Assembly: GCF_001274935.1 (NCBI RefSeq) | Contig: NZ_LILC01000002.1 | Coordinates: 453,924-517,923, forward strand | Source of the DNA: Priestia koreensis | GTDB lineage: Bacteria > Bacillota > Bacilli > Bacillales > Bacillaceae_H | Direction: 5' to 3' | DNA: 64,000 bases | Part shown: positions 1 to 9,775 of the stretch, piece by piece | How positions within the stretch are numbered: position 1 is the first letter of the stretch | How the letters are laid out: every line of letters starts with the position of its first letter | Notes under the pieces: generated by a model | Told to the model about the DNA's origin: nothing | Database searches by the model: none | The model's input: only the letters and a program-made list of their open reading frames with translations | Made by a program: the position numbers and the translations under genes

Positions 1-949
1 GATGCGTCCCGTTTGCGATACGAGATAACGCAGCCATTGGCTCTCCTTGGCTTCCTGTACATAAAATTGTGACGCGGTTAGCTGGGAGACGATTGATTTG
101 AGACGCTTCAATGAACGTATCTTTTGGACATTGGATATAGCCAAGGCTTTGACCAATTTCAATCGCAGATTCCATGCTTCGTCCAAATACAGCTACTTTA
201 CGATTGTTTTGCACAGCTGCTTCAATCACTTGTTGAAGACGGTGAATGTTAGAGGCAAACGTTGCAAAAATAATACGACCATCTACTTTACGGAAGATAT
301 CGTTAATGCTATCGCCTACACGACGTTCAGAAATCGTGAAGTTTGGCACTTCACTGTTTGTGCTATCAGAAAGTAAGCAAAGTACACCTTCTTTGCCGAT
401 CTCAGCCATTTTTGTTAAGTTGGCTGGTTCACCTACAGGAGTGAAATCAAATTTAAAATCGCCTGTATGTACGATTTGTCCATTAGGTGTTTTGACAACG
501 ACACCATAGGAATCAGGAATGCTATGTGTAGTACGGAAAAACGTCACCGATGTTTTTCGGAATTTGATAATATCATCTTCCTGAATTTCATGAAGCTTTG
601 CTTTACGTAATAACCCATGCTCTTCAAGTTTATTTTTAATAAGACCCATTGCAAGTTTTCCAGCGTAGATTGGAATATCTACTTGACGTAGTAAGTAAGG
701 AATCCCGCCGATGTGATCTTCGTGTCCATGAGTAATGAATAAACCACGGATTTTATCTTCGTTTTTTACTAGATATGAGTAGTCTGGAATAACGTAATCA
801 ATACCAAGAAGCTCGTCTTCAGGAAACTTAATCCCAGCATCAATGACAATAATTTCGTCTTGGAATTGAACAGCATACGTATTCTTCCCGATTTCGCCTA
901 GTCCACCGAGGGCGAAAACAGAAGTTTGATTGTTTTTTACAAATTTCAT
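1..949 (-). CDS. rnjA: Ribonuclease J1, 3' end cut by window edge
   Basis: Endo- and 5'-3' exoribonuclease of the metallo-beta-lactamase/beta-CASP family, central to mRNA decay and rRNA maturation in Firmicutes. The first 316 codons are present. They start [21 protein letters not shown], and the zinc-binding motif [10 protein letters not shown] lies near residue 75. The segment [20 protein letters not shown] and the beta-CASP segment around [20 protein letters not shown] are also visible. B. subtilis RNase J1 is 555 residues, so about 240 C-terminal residues lie outside. The ATG at 947-949 follows rpoY by one base, so the two are co-transcribed. The catalytic core residues seen are intact. 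Confidence 0.97.
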   Translation of the reverse strand, partial: MKFVKNNQTSVFALGGLGEIGKNTYAVQFQDEIIVIDAGIKFPEDELLGIDYVIPDYSYLVKNEDKIRGLFITHGHEDHIGGIPYLLRQVDIPIYAGKLAMGLIKNKLEEHGLLRKAKLHEIQEDDIIKFRKTSVTFFRTTHSIPDSYGVVVKTPNGQIVHTGDFKFDFTPVGEPANLTKMAEIGKEGVLCLLSDSTNSEVPNFTISERRVGDSINDIFRKVDGRIIFATFASNIHRLQQVIEAAVQNNRKVAVFGRSMESAIEIGQSLGYIQCPKDTFIEASQINRLPANRVTILCTGSQGEPMAALSRIANGTH

Positions 950-950
950 A

Positions 951-1163
951 TTATCCTATCTCCAATACTTTGAAATCTTCATGTTGCTGTTCATATTCTA
1001 AATGAGCACCACGAATTGGTTGAACGAATTCGATGTTAAGATTACGGTCCTTCAGTTTTAATCGTACGTCTTTCTCAGAGTCTGCCTCTACATACACGGT
1101 TTTTGTGTGCTCACGTACGGGAACTTGCTTAATGCTTTCTTGGAAATATACTTTAAAAATCAT
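951..1163 (-). CDS. rpoY: RNA polymerase epsilon subunit RpoY
   Basis: A 70-residue protein of the DUF1447/YkzG family, known as the epsilon subunit of Firmicute RNA polymerase, a small accessory subunit resembling phage Gp2-like inhibitors. It starts [20 protein letters not shown] and has the charged C-terminus typical of the family. A ribosome binding site AAGGAGAGA precedes the ATG at 1161-1163. The gene lies directly upstream of rnjA with one base between them, the same arrangement as in B. subtilis. A good sigma-A promoter lies about 115 bases upstream. Confidence 0.95.
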   Translation of the reverse strand: MIFKVYFQESIKQVPVREHTKTVYVEADSEKDVRLKLKDRNLNIEFVQPIRGAHLEYEQQHEDFKVLEIG

Positions 1164-1278
1164 TTCTTATCTCTCTCCTTAATCCGAAATTCAAGTAACT
1201 TTTTTTATTATATTACAAAATGGGTATGTATTTCATTTATTTTCTAGTTATAACACTAATAAAATGCATCTTCACTAA

Positions 1279-1307
1279 ATTGTATTCATGGAACGAAGTG
1301 AAGTCAA
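1279..1307 (-). promoter_or_regulatory. Sigma-A promoter for rpoY-rnjA
   Basis: On the minus strand, TTGACT (complement of 1302-1307) and TACAAT (complement of 1279-1284) are separated by exactly 17 bases. Transcription would begin near 1272 and give a leader of about 110 nt before rpoY. No other strong promoter lies between this and the gene. Confidence 0.7.
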
Positions 1308-1465
1308 TTCATTATCCACTATACCGCAACTAGAAAAATAGTATGAACATCATCCGCGCTTTGAGAAATGCTGGTGGAAACCTGCAAATCGTCTTGTTAA
1401 GATAGTAGCCGAAACGAGATCCTTTTTGCAAGTAGCATTGCTCTCTTTCTTATAACAATAAATTA

Positions 1466-1503
1466 AGGCAATACGAAAGGCAAGTTCTCCTTTCATATTG
1501 CCT
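1466..1503 (-). terminator. Possible terminator of the small reverse-strand transcript
   Basis: Arms AGGCAATACGAAAGG (1466-1480) and CCTTTCATATTGCCT (1489-1503) pair with one mismatch around an 8-base loop. On the minus strand the stem is followed by TTAATTTATTG, a weak U-rich tail; on the plus strand the tail is CTCTAATAATT. Direction is therefore uncertain. Confidence 0.45.
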
Positions 1504-1523
1504 CTCTAATAATTATGATTTTA

Positions 1524-1595
1524 TTATGCGATAGACTTCTTACGGAGTAGCTCTTTCCAACGATTTGCTAACTTCTTTCGTAGACGTTTTAGCAT
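1524..1595 (-). CDS. Putative 23-residue basic peptide
   Basis: An ATG (complement of 1593-1595) is preceded by AAGGAG about ten bases upstream and opens a 23-codon ORF ending in TAA. The peptide begins MLKRLRKKLANRW and ends LLRKKSIA. It has nine Lys/Arg, a single Glu, one Trp and a regular hydrophobic spacing compatible with an amphipathic helix. It sits inside a candidate structured transcript and just upstream of a possible terminator. I do not recognise a family. It may be a real peptide of a dual-function RNA or a chance ORF. An overlapping 21-codon ORF starts at 1607, but its ATG directly abuts the AAGGAG. Confidence 0.35.
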   Translation of the reverse strand: MLKRLRKKLANRWKELLRKKSIA

Positions 1596-1789
1596 AGTAG
1601 CTCATCTCCTTGTCCAAAATAGTCATGTCATTTACTCGAAGTCAAAGGGATGTTCCGTCCTCTTTGAGCTCGGTCGCGTGTAATAACCGCTAGATCCCTG
1701 TTAAATTGATTGCGTCTAGCAAACGTGTTCAGCGATAGGCTTGACTCTACCTGCTAGAGGCAGAGATGAAAAAAGGATCCTTTCTCTCT

Positions 1790-1819
1790 ATAGTATCTAT
1801 TATATGAAATTTTTCTCAA
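1790..1819 (-). promoter_or_regulatory. Weak candidate promoter for the reverse-strand RNA
   Basis: The minus strand has TTGAGA (complement of 1814-1819), an 18-base spacer and TACTAT (complement of 1790-1795). Both hexamers deviate from consensus. The position fits a transcript beginning just before hairpin H1. Confidence 0.35.
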
Positions 1820-2006
1820 AAATAGCATGGTTATATATGGAATATCATAAAAATAGTAGGTGAATCATGTTTTTTTACTATATTCAAAGCATAAAATAGG
1901 GGGGAGAAGTAGAAGGAAATAGGGGTTAAAAGAAGAGGTTTACGATCGACGTCTTCATGTACGTTGTTTCGCCTGTCCATAAAGGAGCTGTCCAATCTTT
2001 AAAAAA
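1820..2006. other. Intergenic stretch with nothing recognised
   Basis: A/T-rich sequence between the candidate small RNA promoter and the def terminator. It contains a purine-rich run (about 1899-1915) but no ORF with a ribosome binding site, no strong hairpin and no recognisable promoter pair. Confidence 0.5.
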
Positions 2007-2038
2007 ACAGACCGCATTTCAATTGAAATGCGGTCTGT
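2000..2038 (-). terminator. Terminator of def
   Basis: A 32-base perfect inverted repeat at 2007-2038 (arm ACAGACCGCATTTCAA and its exact complement) lies four bases beyond the def stop. On the minus strand it runs into seven U residues (complement of 2001-2007). Confidence 0.9.
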
Positions 2039-2042
2039 GGCA

Positions 2043-2597
2043 TCAGCGCTCTAACGGCTGTGCATCTGCTGGTTGGTCAAACGGCTGCTGTTCATTAATG
2101 TAGTCGTAGAACATTACGCCGTTTAGATGATCAATCTCATGTTGAAACACAACAGCAGGAAGTCCTTTTAGACGTAGTTTCACTTCTTCACCGTCTAATG
2201 TTGTTCCTGTTACCGTTACTCTCATGTAGCGGGGAACAAACCCAGGAACGCTTCGCTCAACAGATAGGCAACCTTCTCCGCTTGTTAAATAAGTTTTCTC
2301 GACAGAATGGCTAATAATTTTGGGGTTAAATAGTGCGTAGCTGTATAACGTACCTTTTTCGTCCGTTACGTGAACGGCAATCATTCGCTTTGATACGTTA
2401 ATTTGCGGTGCAGCCAGGCCGATCCCAGGACGAAGCCCGTATTTTTCAACCATATCAGGATTTTGGCTGTTTTGAACATATTCCATTAAGCTAGCTAAAA
2501 TTTGTTTGTCTTCCTCCGAAGCAGGTAATGATACCTCTGTTGCGACTTCACGCAGCGTCGGATGCCCTTCTTGTATAATATCGTTCATTGTAATCAA
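2043..2597 (-). CDS. def: Peptide deformylase
   Basis: Iron-dependent enzyme that removes the N-formyl group from nascent proteins. All three family motifs are present: GIGLAAPQ near residue 60, EGCLS near 110 and QHEIDHL near 155 (metal ligands Cys, His, His and catalytic Glu). I place the start at TTG (complement of 2595-2597), giving 184 residues beginning MITMNDIIQEGHPTLR. The upstream ATG at 2606 touches the AGGGAG ribosome binding site, whereas the TTG lies nine bases from it. The length and N-terminus match the B. subtilis DefB/YkrB recalled from memory. It is the type 2 deformylase of Bacilli, encoded next to ykyA and pdh as in B. subtilis. Confidence 0.94.
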   Translation of the reverse strand: MITMNDIIQEGHPTLREVATEVSLPASEEDKQILASLMEYVQNSQNPDMVEKYGLRPGIGLAAPQINVSKRMIAVHVTDEKGTLYSYALFNPKIISHSVEKTYLTSGEGCLSVERSVPGFVPRYMRVTVTGTTLDGEEVKLRLKGLPAVVFQHEIDHLNGVMFYDYINEQQPFDQPADAQPLER

Positions 2598-2721
2598 GAT
2601 TAACATCTCCCTAATTCGAATTACTTACATCATATGCGATATATCCAAAGTCTATCAAAAGAATATGTAAAAGTCACCAAAACTGTTGATAAAAAAGGGG
2701 TTAGAGGGTGAAAAATAGAAA

Positions 2722-2740
2722 AGCGGCGAAATCCGCCGCT
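2722..2740 (-). terminator. Terminator of the YjcZ-like gene
   Basis: Minus-strand stem AGCGGCG/CGCCGCT with loop GATTT, followed by TTTCTATTTTTC, lies 17 bases beyond the stop codon at 2757. Confidence 0.8.
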
Positions 2741-2756
2741 TCGATGTTAGCTGTTA

Positions 2757-2906
2757 TTACCAAGCTCCACAGCCACAACCAACAATGATTAAAAGAATGA
2801 ACAATACAACTAATAATACAAATCCTCTTCCACCGTATCCAACTCCACCATAACCGTAACCACAAGGATTACATCCGCCACCATATCCATATCCGTAACC
2901 GTACAT
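2757..2906 (-). CDS. YjcZ/SscA-like glycine-rich sporulation small protein
   Basis: A 49-residue protein starting [20 protein letters not shown]. It has a Gly/Tyr-rich half followed by one hydrophobic helix ([19 protein letters not shown]) at the C-terminus. This is the architecture of the YjcZ family of small spore-associated membrane proteins in Bacillus. The ATG at 2904-2906 is chosen because AGGAGG stands seven bases upstream; an upstream in-frame ATG has no such site. It is monocistronic with its own terminator. Sporulation-stage expression is inferred from the family, since no sigma-E or sigma-K promoter could be assigned. Confidence 0.85.
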   Translation of the reverse strand: MYGYGYGYGGGCNPCGYGYGGVGYGGRGFVLLVVLFILLIIVGCGCGAW

Positions 2907-3116
2907 ATTGAAAGACCTCCTAGTAATATAAGTTTTCCACCAGCCCTCATGATTTTTTCTTTTCATGTGCTGGGTTAATACAATATATGTAGGGAATGAA
3001 AAGGTGTGTAGAGCAAATGCCTATATTCATGTTTTAAATGGCAGAATCGTCTCTTTTCATTATTTGTTAATTCCTGTAGTATAAGATCTACAAGATATGT
3101 AAGGAGGACGTTCGAT

Positions 3117-3782
3117 TTGGAAAGATGGGTAAAAAAGGGCAGCGCATTGCTTGTTGGAATGTGTACGGTACTGGTTTTAGGCGCATGTTCGGACGATCCT
3201 TCTCCACAGCAGCAAATTTATTCTTCACTTGAGAAAGTTGTTGCACAGGAGAAAGGGTTTTTAAATCAGCAGGAGCCGTTGGTGAATCTTGAAAAAGAAG
3301 AAAAAGGTATCTATGATCAAATCATTGCGTTAGGGATGAAAGAACACGATCAGATTAAAGCCTTGTCAGATGATGCGTTAAAACTGATTGATAAACGTGA
3401 AAAGCATCTTCAAAAAGAGAAAGAAAGCATTCACGCCTCTAAAGAGAAATTCGATGCGATTACCAAGCGTATTGACTCATTGGAAGATGCGAAACTGAAA
3501 GAACAAGCAGAGCAGTTAAAAGACGTAATGGAAAAGCGTTACGCTTCTTATGACCGCCTATATGCTAATTACGAGCAGTCCATCACATTAGATCGAGACC
3601 TTTACAAAATGTTTCAAAAGGATGAGATCACGTTAGATGAACTTGAAAAGCAAATTACCTCCATTAATGAAACCTACGACAAAATTGTCAAAGAAAACAA
3701 GGTATTCAATGACCTCACGAAAAAATACAACGATGACAAAGAACAATTTTATAAAAAGGCTGGTATTGAATCGTCAAAATGA
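3117..3782 (+). CDS. ykyA: YkyA-type cell-wall-associated lipoprotein
   Basis: A 221-residue lipoprotein. It has a positively charged N-terminus, a hydrophobic segment and the lipobox LGAC at about residues 21-24, followed by a long, highly charged, Lys/Glu-rich helical region likely to form coiled coil (about residues 40-215). It resembles the YkyA family of putative cell-wall-binding lipoproteins, and it stands between def and pdhA exactly as in B. subtilis. The TTG start is supported by AAGGAGGACG just upstream. Function is not established; surface anchoring is inferred from the lipobox. The gene ends in its own strong terminator, separating it from pdhA. Confidence 0.85.
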   Translation: MERWVKKGSALLVGMCTVLVLGACSDDPSPQQQIYSSLEKVVAQEKGFLNQQEPLVNLEKEEKGIYDQIIALGMKEHDQIKALSDDALKLIDKREKHLQKEKESIHASKEKFDAITKRIDSLEDAKLKEQAEQLKDVMEKRYASYDRLYANYEQSITLDRDLYKMFQKDEITLDELEKQITSINETYDKIVKENKVFNDLTKKYNDDKEQFYKKAGIESSK

Positions 3783-3798
3783 TAAAATGACTGGCCAA

Positions 3799-3845
3799 AA
3801 AGAAGGCTCAAAAAAGACGTACTTTTTTGAGCCTTCTTTCTTTTT
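3799..3845 (+). terminator. Terminator of ykyA
   Basis: Stem AGAAGGCTCAAAAAAG (3801-3816) pairs with CTTTTTTGAGCCTTCT (3822-3837), followed by TTCTTTTTAT. Perfect 16-bp stem with a 5-base loop. Confidence 0.92.
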
Positions 3846-3932
3846 ATGGTACGCTAATGTAGGAATTTGTCGAAAAAACATTCCCTTATAAATCAGTGGT
3901 GCTATAAAACAATATAGTACAGATTAGCGATG

Positions 3933-3944
3933 TGTATTAATACA
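3933..3944. promoter_or_regulatory. Palindromic operator-like site upstream of pdhA
   Basis: TGTATTAATACA is a 12-bp perfect palindrome. Its half TGTATTAAT recurs at 4058-4066 and its complement TAATACAG at 4084-4091, on either side of the pdhA transcription start region. Repetition of the same half-site suggests a protein-binding element. No known regulator is assigned. Confidence 0.45.
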
Positions 3945-3958
3945 GTTCGCCATTTCCA

Positions 3959-3997
3959 CACTATTTAAAATTGATTCTACAATCTTTTTAAATAGTG
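3959..3997. promoter_or_regulatory. 12-bp inverted repeat just upstream of the pdhA -35
   Basis: CACTATTTAAAA (3959-3970) and TTTTAAATAGTG (3986-3997) are exact complements separated by 15 bases. The second arm ends 11 bases before the -35 hexamer, where an activator or repressor would bind. It has no U-tract, so it is not a typical terminator. Confidence 0.45.
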
Positions 3998-4008
3998 ATA
4001 CAAAAGGA

Positions 4009-4038
4009 TTGACGAATCATTTTAACATGGTGTAAACT
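4009..4038 (+). promoter_or_regulatory. Main pdhA promoter
   Basis: TTGACG (4009-4014), an 18-base spacer and TAAACT (4033-4038) form a plausible sigma-A promoter. Transcription would start near 4045, leaving a leader of about 270 nt before pdhA. A weaker alternative is TTGGAC (4231-4236), 16 bases, TACACT (4253-4258), which would give a short leader. Confidence 0.55.
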
Positions 4039-4057
4039 AAGCGATGGAATGATTGGT

Positions 4058-4189
4058 TGTATTAATCTCGAATAGAGAGAGACTAATACAGATGAACGAA
4101 TGATTGCATTCGTTCGAACTTTCCTTTTGCTCATGTTTTGATTGAGTTTGCGGGGGAATACATATCAGTGTAAAAAAGCGCGAACTCAA
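4058..4189 (+). promoter_or_regulatory. Three consecutive hairpins in the pdhA leader
   Basis: Hairpin 1: TGTATTAATCTC (4058-4069) with GAGACTAATACA (4079-4090), 11 of 12 pairs. Hairpin 2: GAACGAATG (4094-4102) with CATTCGTTC (4107-4115), perfect, loop ATTG, followed by a pyrimidine-rich tract. Hairpin 3: TTGAGTTTGCG (4142-4152) with CGCGAACTCAA (4179-4189), one G-U pair. I see no terminator/antiterminator alternation by eye. The rest of the leader to 4300 holds nothing further that I recognise. Confidence 0.5.
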
Positions 4190-4298
4190 ATTTAGCTAGT
4201 CAATGATTTGAATGTTTTTCTTTAATAGTTTTGGACAATCTAACTATGTATGTACACTTTCAGTATTGACTAACGTCATGAATAAATTGGTGAAATGA

Positions 4299-5432
<1,134 letters not shown>

Positions 5433-5435
5433 GCC

Positions 5436-6413
5436 ATGGCGCAAATGACAATGATTCAGGCTATCACTGATGCGTTACGCACAGAATTAAAAAATGATGA
5501 AAACGTGCTAGTTTTCGGTGAAGATGTTGGCGTAAACGGCGGGGTATTCCGTGCGACTGAAGGCCTTCATCAAGAATTCGGTGAAGATCGTGTATTTGAT
5601 ACACCTCTTGCTGAATCTGGTATTGGTGGTCTTGCAATTGGTCTTGCTACACAAGGCTTCCGTCCTGTACCAGAAATTCAATTCTTCGGTTTCGTATACG
5701 AAGTAATGGATTCAATCTCTGGTCAAATGGCTCGTATGCGCTACCGTTCTGGTGGTCGCTGGACGGCTCCAATTACTGTACGCTCTCCATTCGGTGGTGG
5801 TGTACATACACCTGAACTACATGCAGACAGCTTAGAAGGTCTTGTAGCTTCTCAACCTGGTCTAAAAGTAGTTATTCCTTCAAGCCCTTACGATGCAAAA
5901 GGACTTTTAATTTCATCTATCCGTGATAACGACCCAGTTATCTTCTTGGAGCACATGAAATTATACCGTTCTTTCCGTGAAGAGGTACCTGAAGAAGAGT
6001 ACACAATTCCATTAGGAAAAGCAGAAGTGAAACGTGAAGGTTCTGACCTTACAATCGTAACTTACGGTGCAATGGTTCATGCTTCATTAAAAGCTGCTGA
6101 AGAACTTGAAAAAGATGGCCACTCCGTAGAAGTAATCGACCTACGTACGATTCAACCTTTAGACATCGAAACGATCGTAGCTTCAGTTGAAAAAACTGGT
6201 CGTGCTATCGTTGTTCAAGAAGCACAAAAACAAGCTGGTATCGCTGCTAACGTAGTAGCTGAAATCAACGACCGTGCGATCTTAAGCCTAGAAGCTCCAG
6301 TATTACGTGTAGCTGCACCTGATACTGTATATCCATTCACTCAAGCTGAGGGAGTATGGTTACCAAACCATAAGGATATCGTAGAAACTGCGAAAAAAGT
6401 TTTAAACTTCTAA
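5436..6413 (+). CDS. pdhB: Pyruvate dehydrogenase E1 beta subunit
   Basis: Partner of PdhA in the E1 heterotetramer. 325 residues, starting [19 protein letters not shown]. The transketolase pyrimidine-binding domain fills roughly residues 1-180 ([34 protein letters not shown]). The transketolase C-terminal domain follows ([35 protein letters not shown] segment). The length is normal for the family. A hairpin with a U-run follows, so the two E1 genes can be expressed as a unit separate from pdhCD. Confidence 0.97.
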   Translation: MAQMTMIQAITDALRTELKNDENVLVFGEDVGVNGGVFRATEGLHQEFGEDRVFDTPLAESGIGGLAIGLATQGFRPVPEIQFFGFVYEVMDSISGQMARMRYRSGGRWTAPITVRSPFGGGVHTPELHADSLEGLVASQPGLKVVIPSSPYDAKGLLISSIRDNDPVIFLEHMKLYRSFREEVPEEEYTIPLGKAEVKREGSDLTIVTYGAMVHASLKAAEELEKDGHSVEVIDLRTIQPLDIETIVASVEKTGRAIVVQEAQKQAGIAANVVAEINDRAILSLEAPVLRVAAPDTVYPFTQAEGVWLPNHKDIVETAKKVLNF

Positions 6414-6436
6414 TTTAAGTTAAGCATGTTTGACTA

Positions 6437-6468
6437 TAGAAAAATCAGCAGAATTGCTGATTTTTTCT
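6437..6468 (+). terminator. Hairpin with U-run between pdhB and pdhC
   Basis: AAAATCAGCA (6441-6450) pairs with TGCTGATTTT (6455-6464) around GAAT. The stem extends outward through TAGA/TCTA, and the 3' arm is U-rich. It could act as a partial terminator or a processing or stability element within the operon. Confidence 0.7.
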
Positions 6469-6520
6469 ACAGTCATTTCTCATAATGTTAGGAAAGTACA
6501 CACTAGGAGGTTGAAGACAC

Positions 6521-7855
6521 TTGTCATTCGAATTTAAACTGCCAGATATCGGTGAAGGTATTCACGAAGGTGAAATTGTAAAATGGTTTGTGAAACCTGG
6601 AGATGAAATTGAAGAAGACGATGTACTTGCTGAAGTACAAAATGATAAAGCTGTAGTAGAAATTCCTTCTCCTGTTAAAGGAAAAGTATTAGAATTAAAA
6701 GTGGACGAAGGAACTGTAGCAGTAGTTGGACAAGTTATCGTTACATTTGATGCACCTGGTTACGAAAACTTAAAATTCAAAGGTGACGATCACGACGACG
6801 AGCCTAAAGAAGAAGCACAAGTTCAAGCAACTGCTGAAGCTGGTCAAGATGTAGCAAAAGAAGAAGCACCGAAACAAGAAGCGAAAGCTGAAACTGGTGC
6901 AGGCGCTCAAGCTCAAGCAGACGTTGACCCTAACCGTAAAGTAATCGCTATGCCTTCAGTGCGTAAATTAGCTCGTGAAAAAGGCATCGATATTAAAGCG
7001 GTTCCTGGTACTGCTAAAAACGGCCGCATCACAAAAGAAGACGTTGAAAACTTCGTAGCTGGCGGATCTGCTGCACCTGCAACTGAAGCACCTGCTGCTA
7101 AAGAAGAAAAAGCAGAAACAAAAGCTGCTGCAACGGCTATTCCTGAAGGTGAATTCCCAGAAACTCGTGAGAAAATGAGTGGTATGCGTCGTGCAATCGC
7201 TAAAGCGATGGTTAACTCTAAGCACACAGCTCCTCACGTAACGTTAATGGACGAAATTGATGTAACGAAACTTGTTGCACACCGTAAAAAATTCAAAGAA
7301 GTTGCTGCAGATCAAGGTATTAAATTAACATTCTTACCTTACGTTGTTAAAGCGTTAACTTCTGCTCTTAAGAAGTTCCCAGCTCTTAACACTTCTATCG
7401 ACGATGCTACAGACGAAATCGTGCACAAGCACTATTACAACATCGGTATCGCTGCTGATACTGAAAAAGGTCTATTAGTACCTGTTGTAAAAAATGCTGA
7501 CCGTAAGTCTGTATTCTCAGTTTCTAATGAAATCAACGAACTTGCTGGTAAAGCTCGTGACGGTAAATTAGCTCCTGCTGAAATGAAAGGTGCTTCTTGC
7601 ACAATCTCTAACATCGGTTCTGCTGGTGGTCAATGGTTCACTCCAGTTATCAACCATCCAGAAGTAGCGATCTTAGGTATTGGTCGTATCGCTGAAAAAC
7701 CAGTTGTGCGCGATGGCGAAATTGTTATTGCTCCAGTATTAGCGTTATCTTTAAGCTTTGACCACCGTATGATCGATGGTGCTACTGCTCAAAATGCGCT
7801 TAACCACATTAAACGTCTATTAAATGATCCAGAATTATTATTAATGGAGGGGTAA
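6521..7855 (+). CDS. pdhC: Dihydrolipoamide acetyltransferase, PDH E2
   Basis: Core acyltransferase of the complex, moving the acetyl group from lipoyl to CoA. 444 residues. The lipoyl domain (1-80) carries the attachment lysine in [12 protein letters not shown]. An Ala/Glu/Pro/Lys linker follows, then the E1/E3-binding domain (about 138-175, [14 protein letters not shown]...NGRITKEDV), a second Ala-rich linker and the catalytic domain from about 215, with [10 protein letters not shown] near the end (catalytic His and Asp). The TTG start at 6521 has AGGAGG ten bases upstream. Separated from pdhB by 107 bases holding a U-tailed hairpin, and from pdhD by three bases. Confidence 0.97.
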   Translation: MSFEFKLPDIGEGIHEGEIVKWFVKPGDEIEEDDVLAEVQNDKAVVEIPSPVKGKVLELKVDEGTVAVVGQVIVTFDAPGYENLKFKGDDHDDEPKEEAQVQATAEAGQDVAKEEAPKQEAKAETGAGAQAQADVDPNRKVIAMPSVRKLAREKGIDIKAVPGTAKNGRITKEDVENFVAGGSAAPATEAPAAKEEKAETKAAATAIPEGEFPETREKMSGMRRAIAKAMVNSKHTAPHVTLMDEIDVTKLVAHRKKFKEVAADQGIKLTFLPYVVKALTSALKKFPALNTSIDDATDEIVHKHYYNIGIAADTEKGLLVPVVKNADRKSVFSVSNEINELAGKARDGKLAPAEMKGASCTISNIGSAGGQWFTPVINHPEVAILGIGRIAEKPVVRDGEIVIAPVLALSLSFDHRMIDGATAQNALNHIKRLLNDPELLLMEG

Positions 7856-7858
7856 AAA

Positions 7859-9271
7859 ATGGTAGTAGGAGATTTCCCAATTGAAACTGATACTCTAGTC
7901 ATTGGTGCGGGTCCTGGCGGATATGTTGCAGCAATTCGTGCAGCACAATTAGGACAAAAAGTAACAATCGTAGAAAAAGCAACGCTTGGTGGGGTTTGCT
8001 TAAACGTTGGATGTATTCCTTCAAAAGCATTGATCACTGCAGGTCACCGTTTCGAAAACGCGAAGCATTCTGAAAACATGGGAATTAAAGCTGAGAACGT
8101 AACAGTTGATTTCTCTAAAGTTCAAGAATTCAAAGGCGGCGTTGTTAAAAAACTTACTGGCGGTGTTGAAGGCCTTCTTAAAGGTAACAAAGTAGACATC
8201 GTTCGTGGTGAAGCTTACTTCGTTGACAATGAAACAGTACGTGTAATGGATGAAAATTCTGCACAAACATACAAATTCAAAAATGCTATCTTAGCAACAG
8301 GTTCTCGTCCAATCGAGATTCCAGGATTCAAGTTCTCTAAACGCGTTCTTGACTCTACTGGTGCTTTAGCATTACAAGAAGTTCCGAAAAAATTAGTTGT
8401 AATCGGTGGCGGTTACATCGGTACTGAGCTTGGTACTGCATATGCTAACTTCGGTTCTGAAGTAACATTTGTTGAAGCTGGCGAAGACATCCTTTTAGGC
8501 TTCGAAAAACAAATGAGCTCACTTGTAAAACGTAACCTTAAGAAAAAAGGAAACGTTGAAATTCACACTAAAGCAATGGCTAAAGGTGTAGAAGAAACAG
8601 AAAACGGCGTAAAAGTTACGTTTGAAGTAAACGGCGAATCAAAAGTAGTTGAAGCTGATTACGTTCTAGTAACAGTTGGACGTCGTCCAAACACAGATGA
8701 GCTTGGTCTTGACCAAGTAGGCGTGAAAATGTCTGATCGCGGTGTGATCGAAATCGACAACCAATGCCGTACATCTGTAAGCAGCATCTATGCGATCGGG
8801 GACATCGTTCCTGGACCACCACTTGCTCATAAAGCATCTTACGAAGGTAAAATCGCTGCAGAAGCAATCGCTGGTGAAGCATCTGAAATCGACTACCTTG
8901 GAATTCCTGCTGTCGTATTCTCTGAGCCTGAACTTGCATCTGTTGGTTATACAGAAGCTCAAGCAAAAGAAGAGGGCGTTGCAGTTACAGCTGCTAAATT
9001 CCCATTCGCTGCTAATGGACGTGCACTTGCACTTGACGCTGCAGAAGGTTTCTTAAAAATTGTTACTCGCAAAGAAGATGGCGTTGTAATTGGTGCGCAA
9101 ATCGCTGGTCCAAATGCTTCTGACGTAATCGCAGAACTAGGTCTTGCAATTGAGGCTGGAATGACAGCTGAAGATATCGCATTAACAATTCATGCTCATC
9201 CAACTCTTGGTGAAGCAACAATGGAAGCTGCTGAAGTAGCACTAGGTAGCCCAATCCACATCGTAAAATAA
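7859..9271 (+). CDS. pdhD: Dihydrolipoamide dehydrogenase, E3
   Basis: FAD-dependent enzyme that reoxidises dihydrolipoamide with NAD+, serving PDH and usually other 2-oxo acid complexes. 470 residues. The FAD Rossmann motif GAGPGGY is near residue 17, the redox disulfide is in [13 protein letters not shown] near residue 45, and the NAD site [10 protein letters not shown] is near 183. The FAD motif YAIGDI lies near 310 and the catalytic His-Glu region HAHPTLGEA near 447. All catalytic residues are intact. Last gene of pdhABCD, closed by a clear terminator. Confidence 0.97.
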   Translation: MVVGDFPIETDTLVIGAGPGGYVAAIRAAQLGQKVTIVEKATLGGVCLNVGCIPSKALITAGHRFENAKHSENMGIKAENVTVDFSKVQEFKGGVVKKLTGGVEGLLKGNKVDIVRGEAYFVDNETVRVMDENSAQTYKFKNAILATGSRPIEIPGFKFSKRVLDSTGALALQEVPKKLVVIGGGYIGTELGTAYANFGSEVTFVEAGEDILLGFEKQMSSLVKRNLKKKGNVEIHTKAMAKGVEETENGVKVTFEVNGESKVVEADYVLVTVGRRPNTDELGLDQVGVKMSDRGVIEIDNQCRTSVSSIYAIGDIVPGPPLAHKASYEGKIAAEAIAGEASEIDYLGIPAVVFSEPELASVGYTEAQAKEEGVAVTAAKFPFAANGRALALDAAEGFLKIVTRKEDGVVIGAQIAGPNASDVIAELGLAIEAGMTAEDIALTIHAHPTLGEATMEAAEVALGSPIHIVK

Positions 9272-9283
9272 TGATTATTTTAG

Positions 9284-9314
9284 AGAACCTACCCTATGGA
9301 TAGGTTCTTTTTTG
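9284..9314 (+). terminator. Terminator of pdhABCD
   Basis: AGAACCTA (9284-9291) pairs with TAGGTTCT (9301-9308), followed by TTTTTTG. Confidence 0.9.
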
Positions 9315-9527
9315 TGTTAGCGAACAACTTTCTTTTACCGTTTCTTCTCAGTTTTTATTCTAAGAGCTTATAATAGTACTTAAGGACCCTAGATTCAATT
9401 TTAGCTAGAATTCCGCTCACTCTCTCGCTACTCGGCATTATAGATGGTGTTATGTGAAAAGAAGCGTGATAAAATGGGTCAAGCTGCATAAGATAGAAAA
9501 AAGCAGGTATTGAAGAGTGGTGAAGGC

Positions 9528-9773
9528 ATGAAGGGAATGAACCTATTATTACTGTGCATTCATTTAATACTATGGAGTGGATATTCCTTCGTTGAGTATC
9601 TATCAAATCGAGATAAATTGTCATCGAAAGTCATTTTATTTGTTGTGTTTGGGTATGTCGCTTACTTAATTGCAGAGCGCTTAATTGAACGTAAACGAAC
9701 CGCACTGTTTGTTACGATCTTGATTTTAGGAAGCTTTTTCGGATGTCAAAAAATTTTATGGATGGTATTCTAA
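9528..9773 (+). CDS. Small three-helix membrane protein, function unknown
   Basis: An 81-residue hydrophobic protein starting MKGMNLLLLCIHL, with three predicted membrane helices (roughly residues 4-20, 35-53 and 60-78) joined by short charged loops. I place the start at the ATG at 9528, six codons inside the longest frame, because GGTG precedes it; the evidence for this start is modest. It lies alone between the pdhD terminator and a bidirectional terminator. In B. subtilis the lipoprotein gene slp lies near this position, but this product is not a lipoprotein and I do not recognise it. Confidence 0.6.
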   Translation: MKGMNLLLLCIHLILWSGYSFVEYLSNRDKLSSKVILFVVFGYVAYLIAERLIERKRTALFVTILILGSFFGCQKILWMVF

Positions 9774-9775
9774 AA

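Larger units (their letters stand above)
1455..1783 (-). ncRNA. Candidate structured small RNA or leader, with a short basic ORF
   Basis: Inference from sequence only. Reading the minus strand from a possible start near 1783, three consecutive hairpins can be drawn. H1 is at 1745-1765 (8-bp stem CTCTGCCT/AGGTAGAG, loop CTAGC). H2 is at 1689-1720 (GCTAGA/TCTAGC). H3 is at 1642-1667 (TCAAAG.. /..CTTTGA). An AAGGAG site and a 23-codon ORF follow, then a 15-bp hairpin at 1466-1503 that could terminate. The CTAGC loop of H1 is complementary to the 5' arm of H2, so a loop-stem contact or alternative fold is possible. I do not recognise a known riboswitch class. Transcript ends are guesses. Confidence 0.4.

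Noticed and set aside
1580..1800. Known metabolite riboswitch (M-box, ydaO, yybP-ykoY, SAM, lysine) on the minus strand
   Set aside because: I could not match the conserved core sequences of any of these classes by eye; kept only as an unnamed structured RNA candidate.
9355..9624. 89-codon minus-strand ORF after pdhD
   Set aside because: No ribosome binding site, and it overlaps the start of the plus-strand membrane protein gene.
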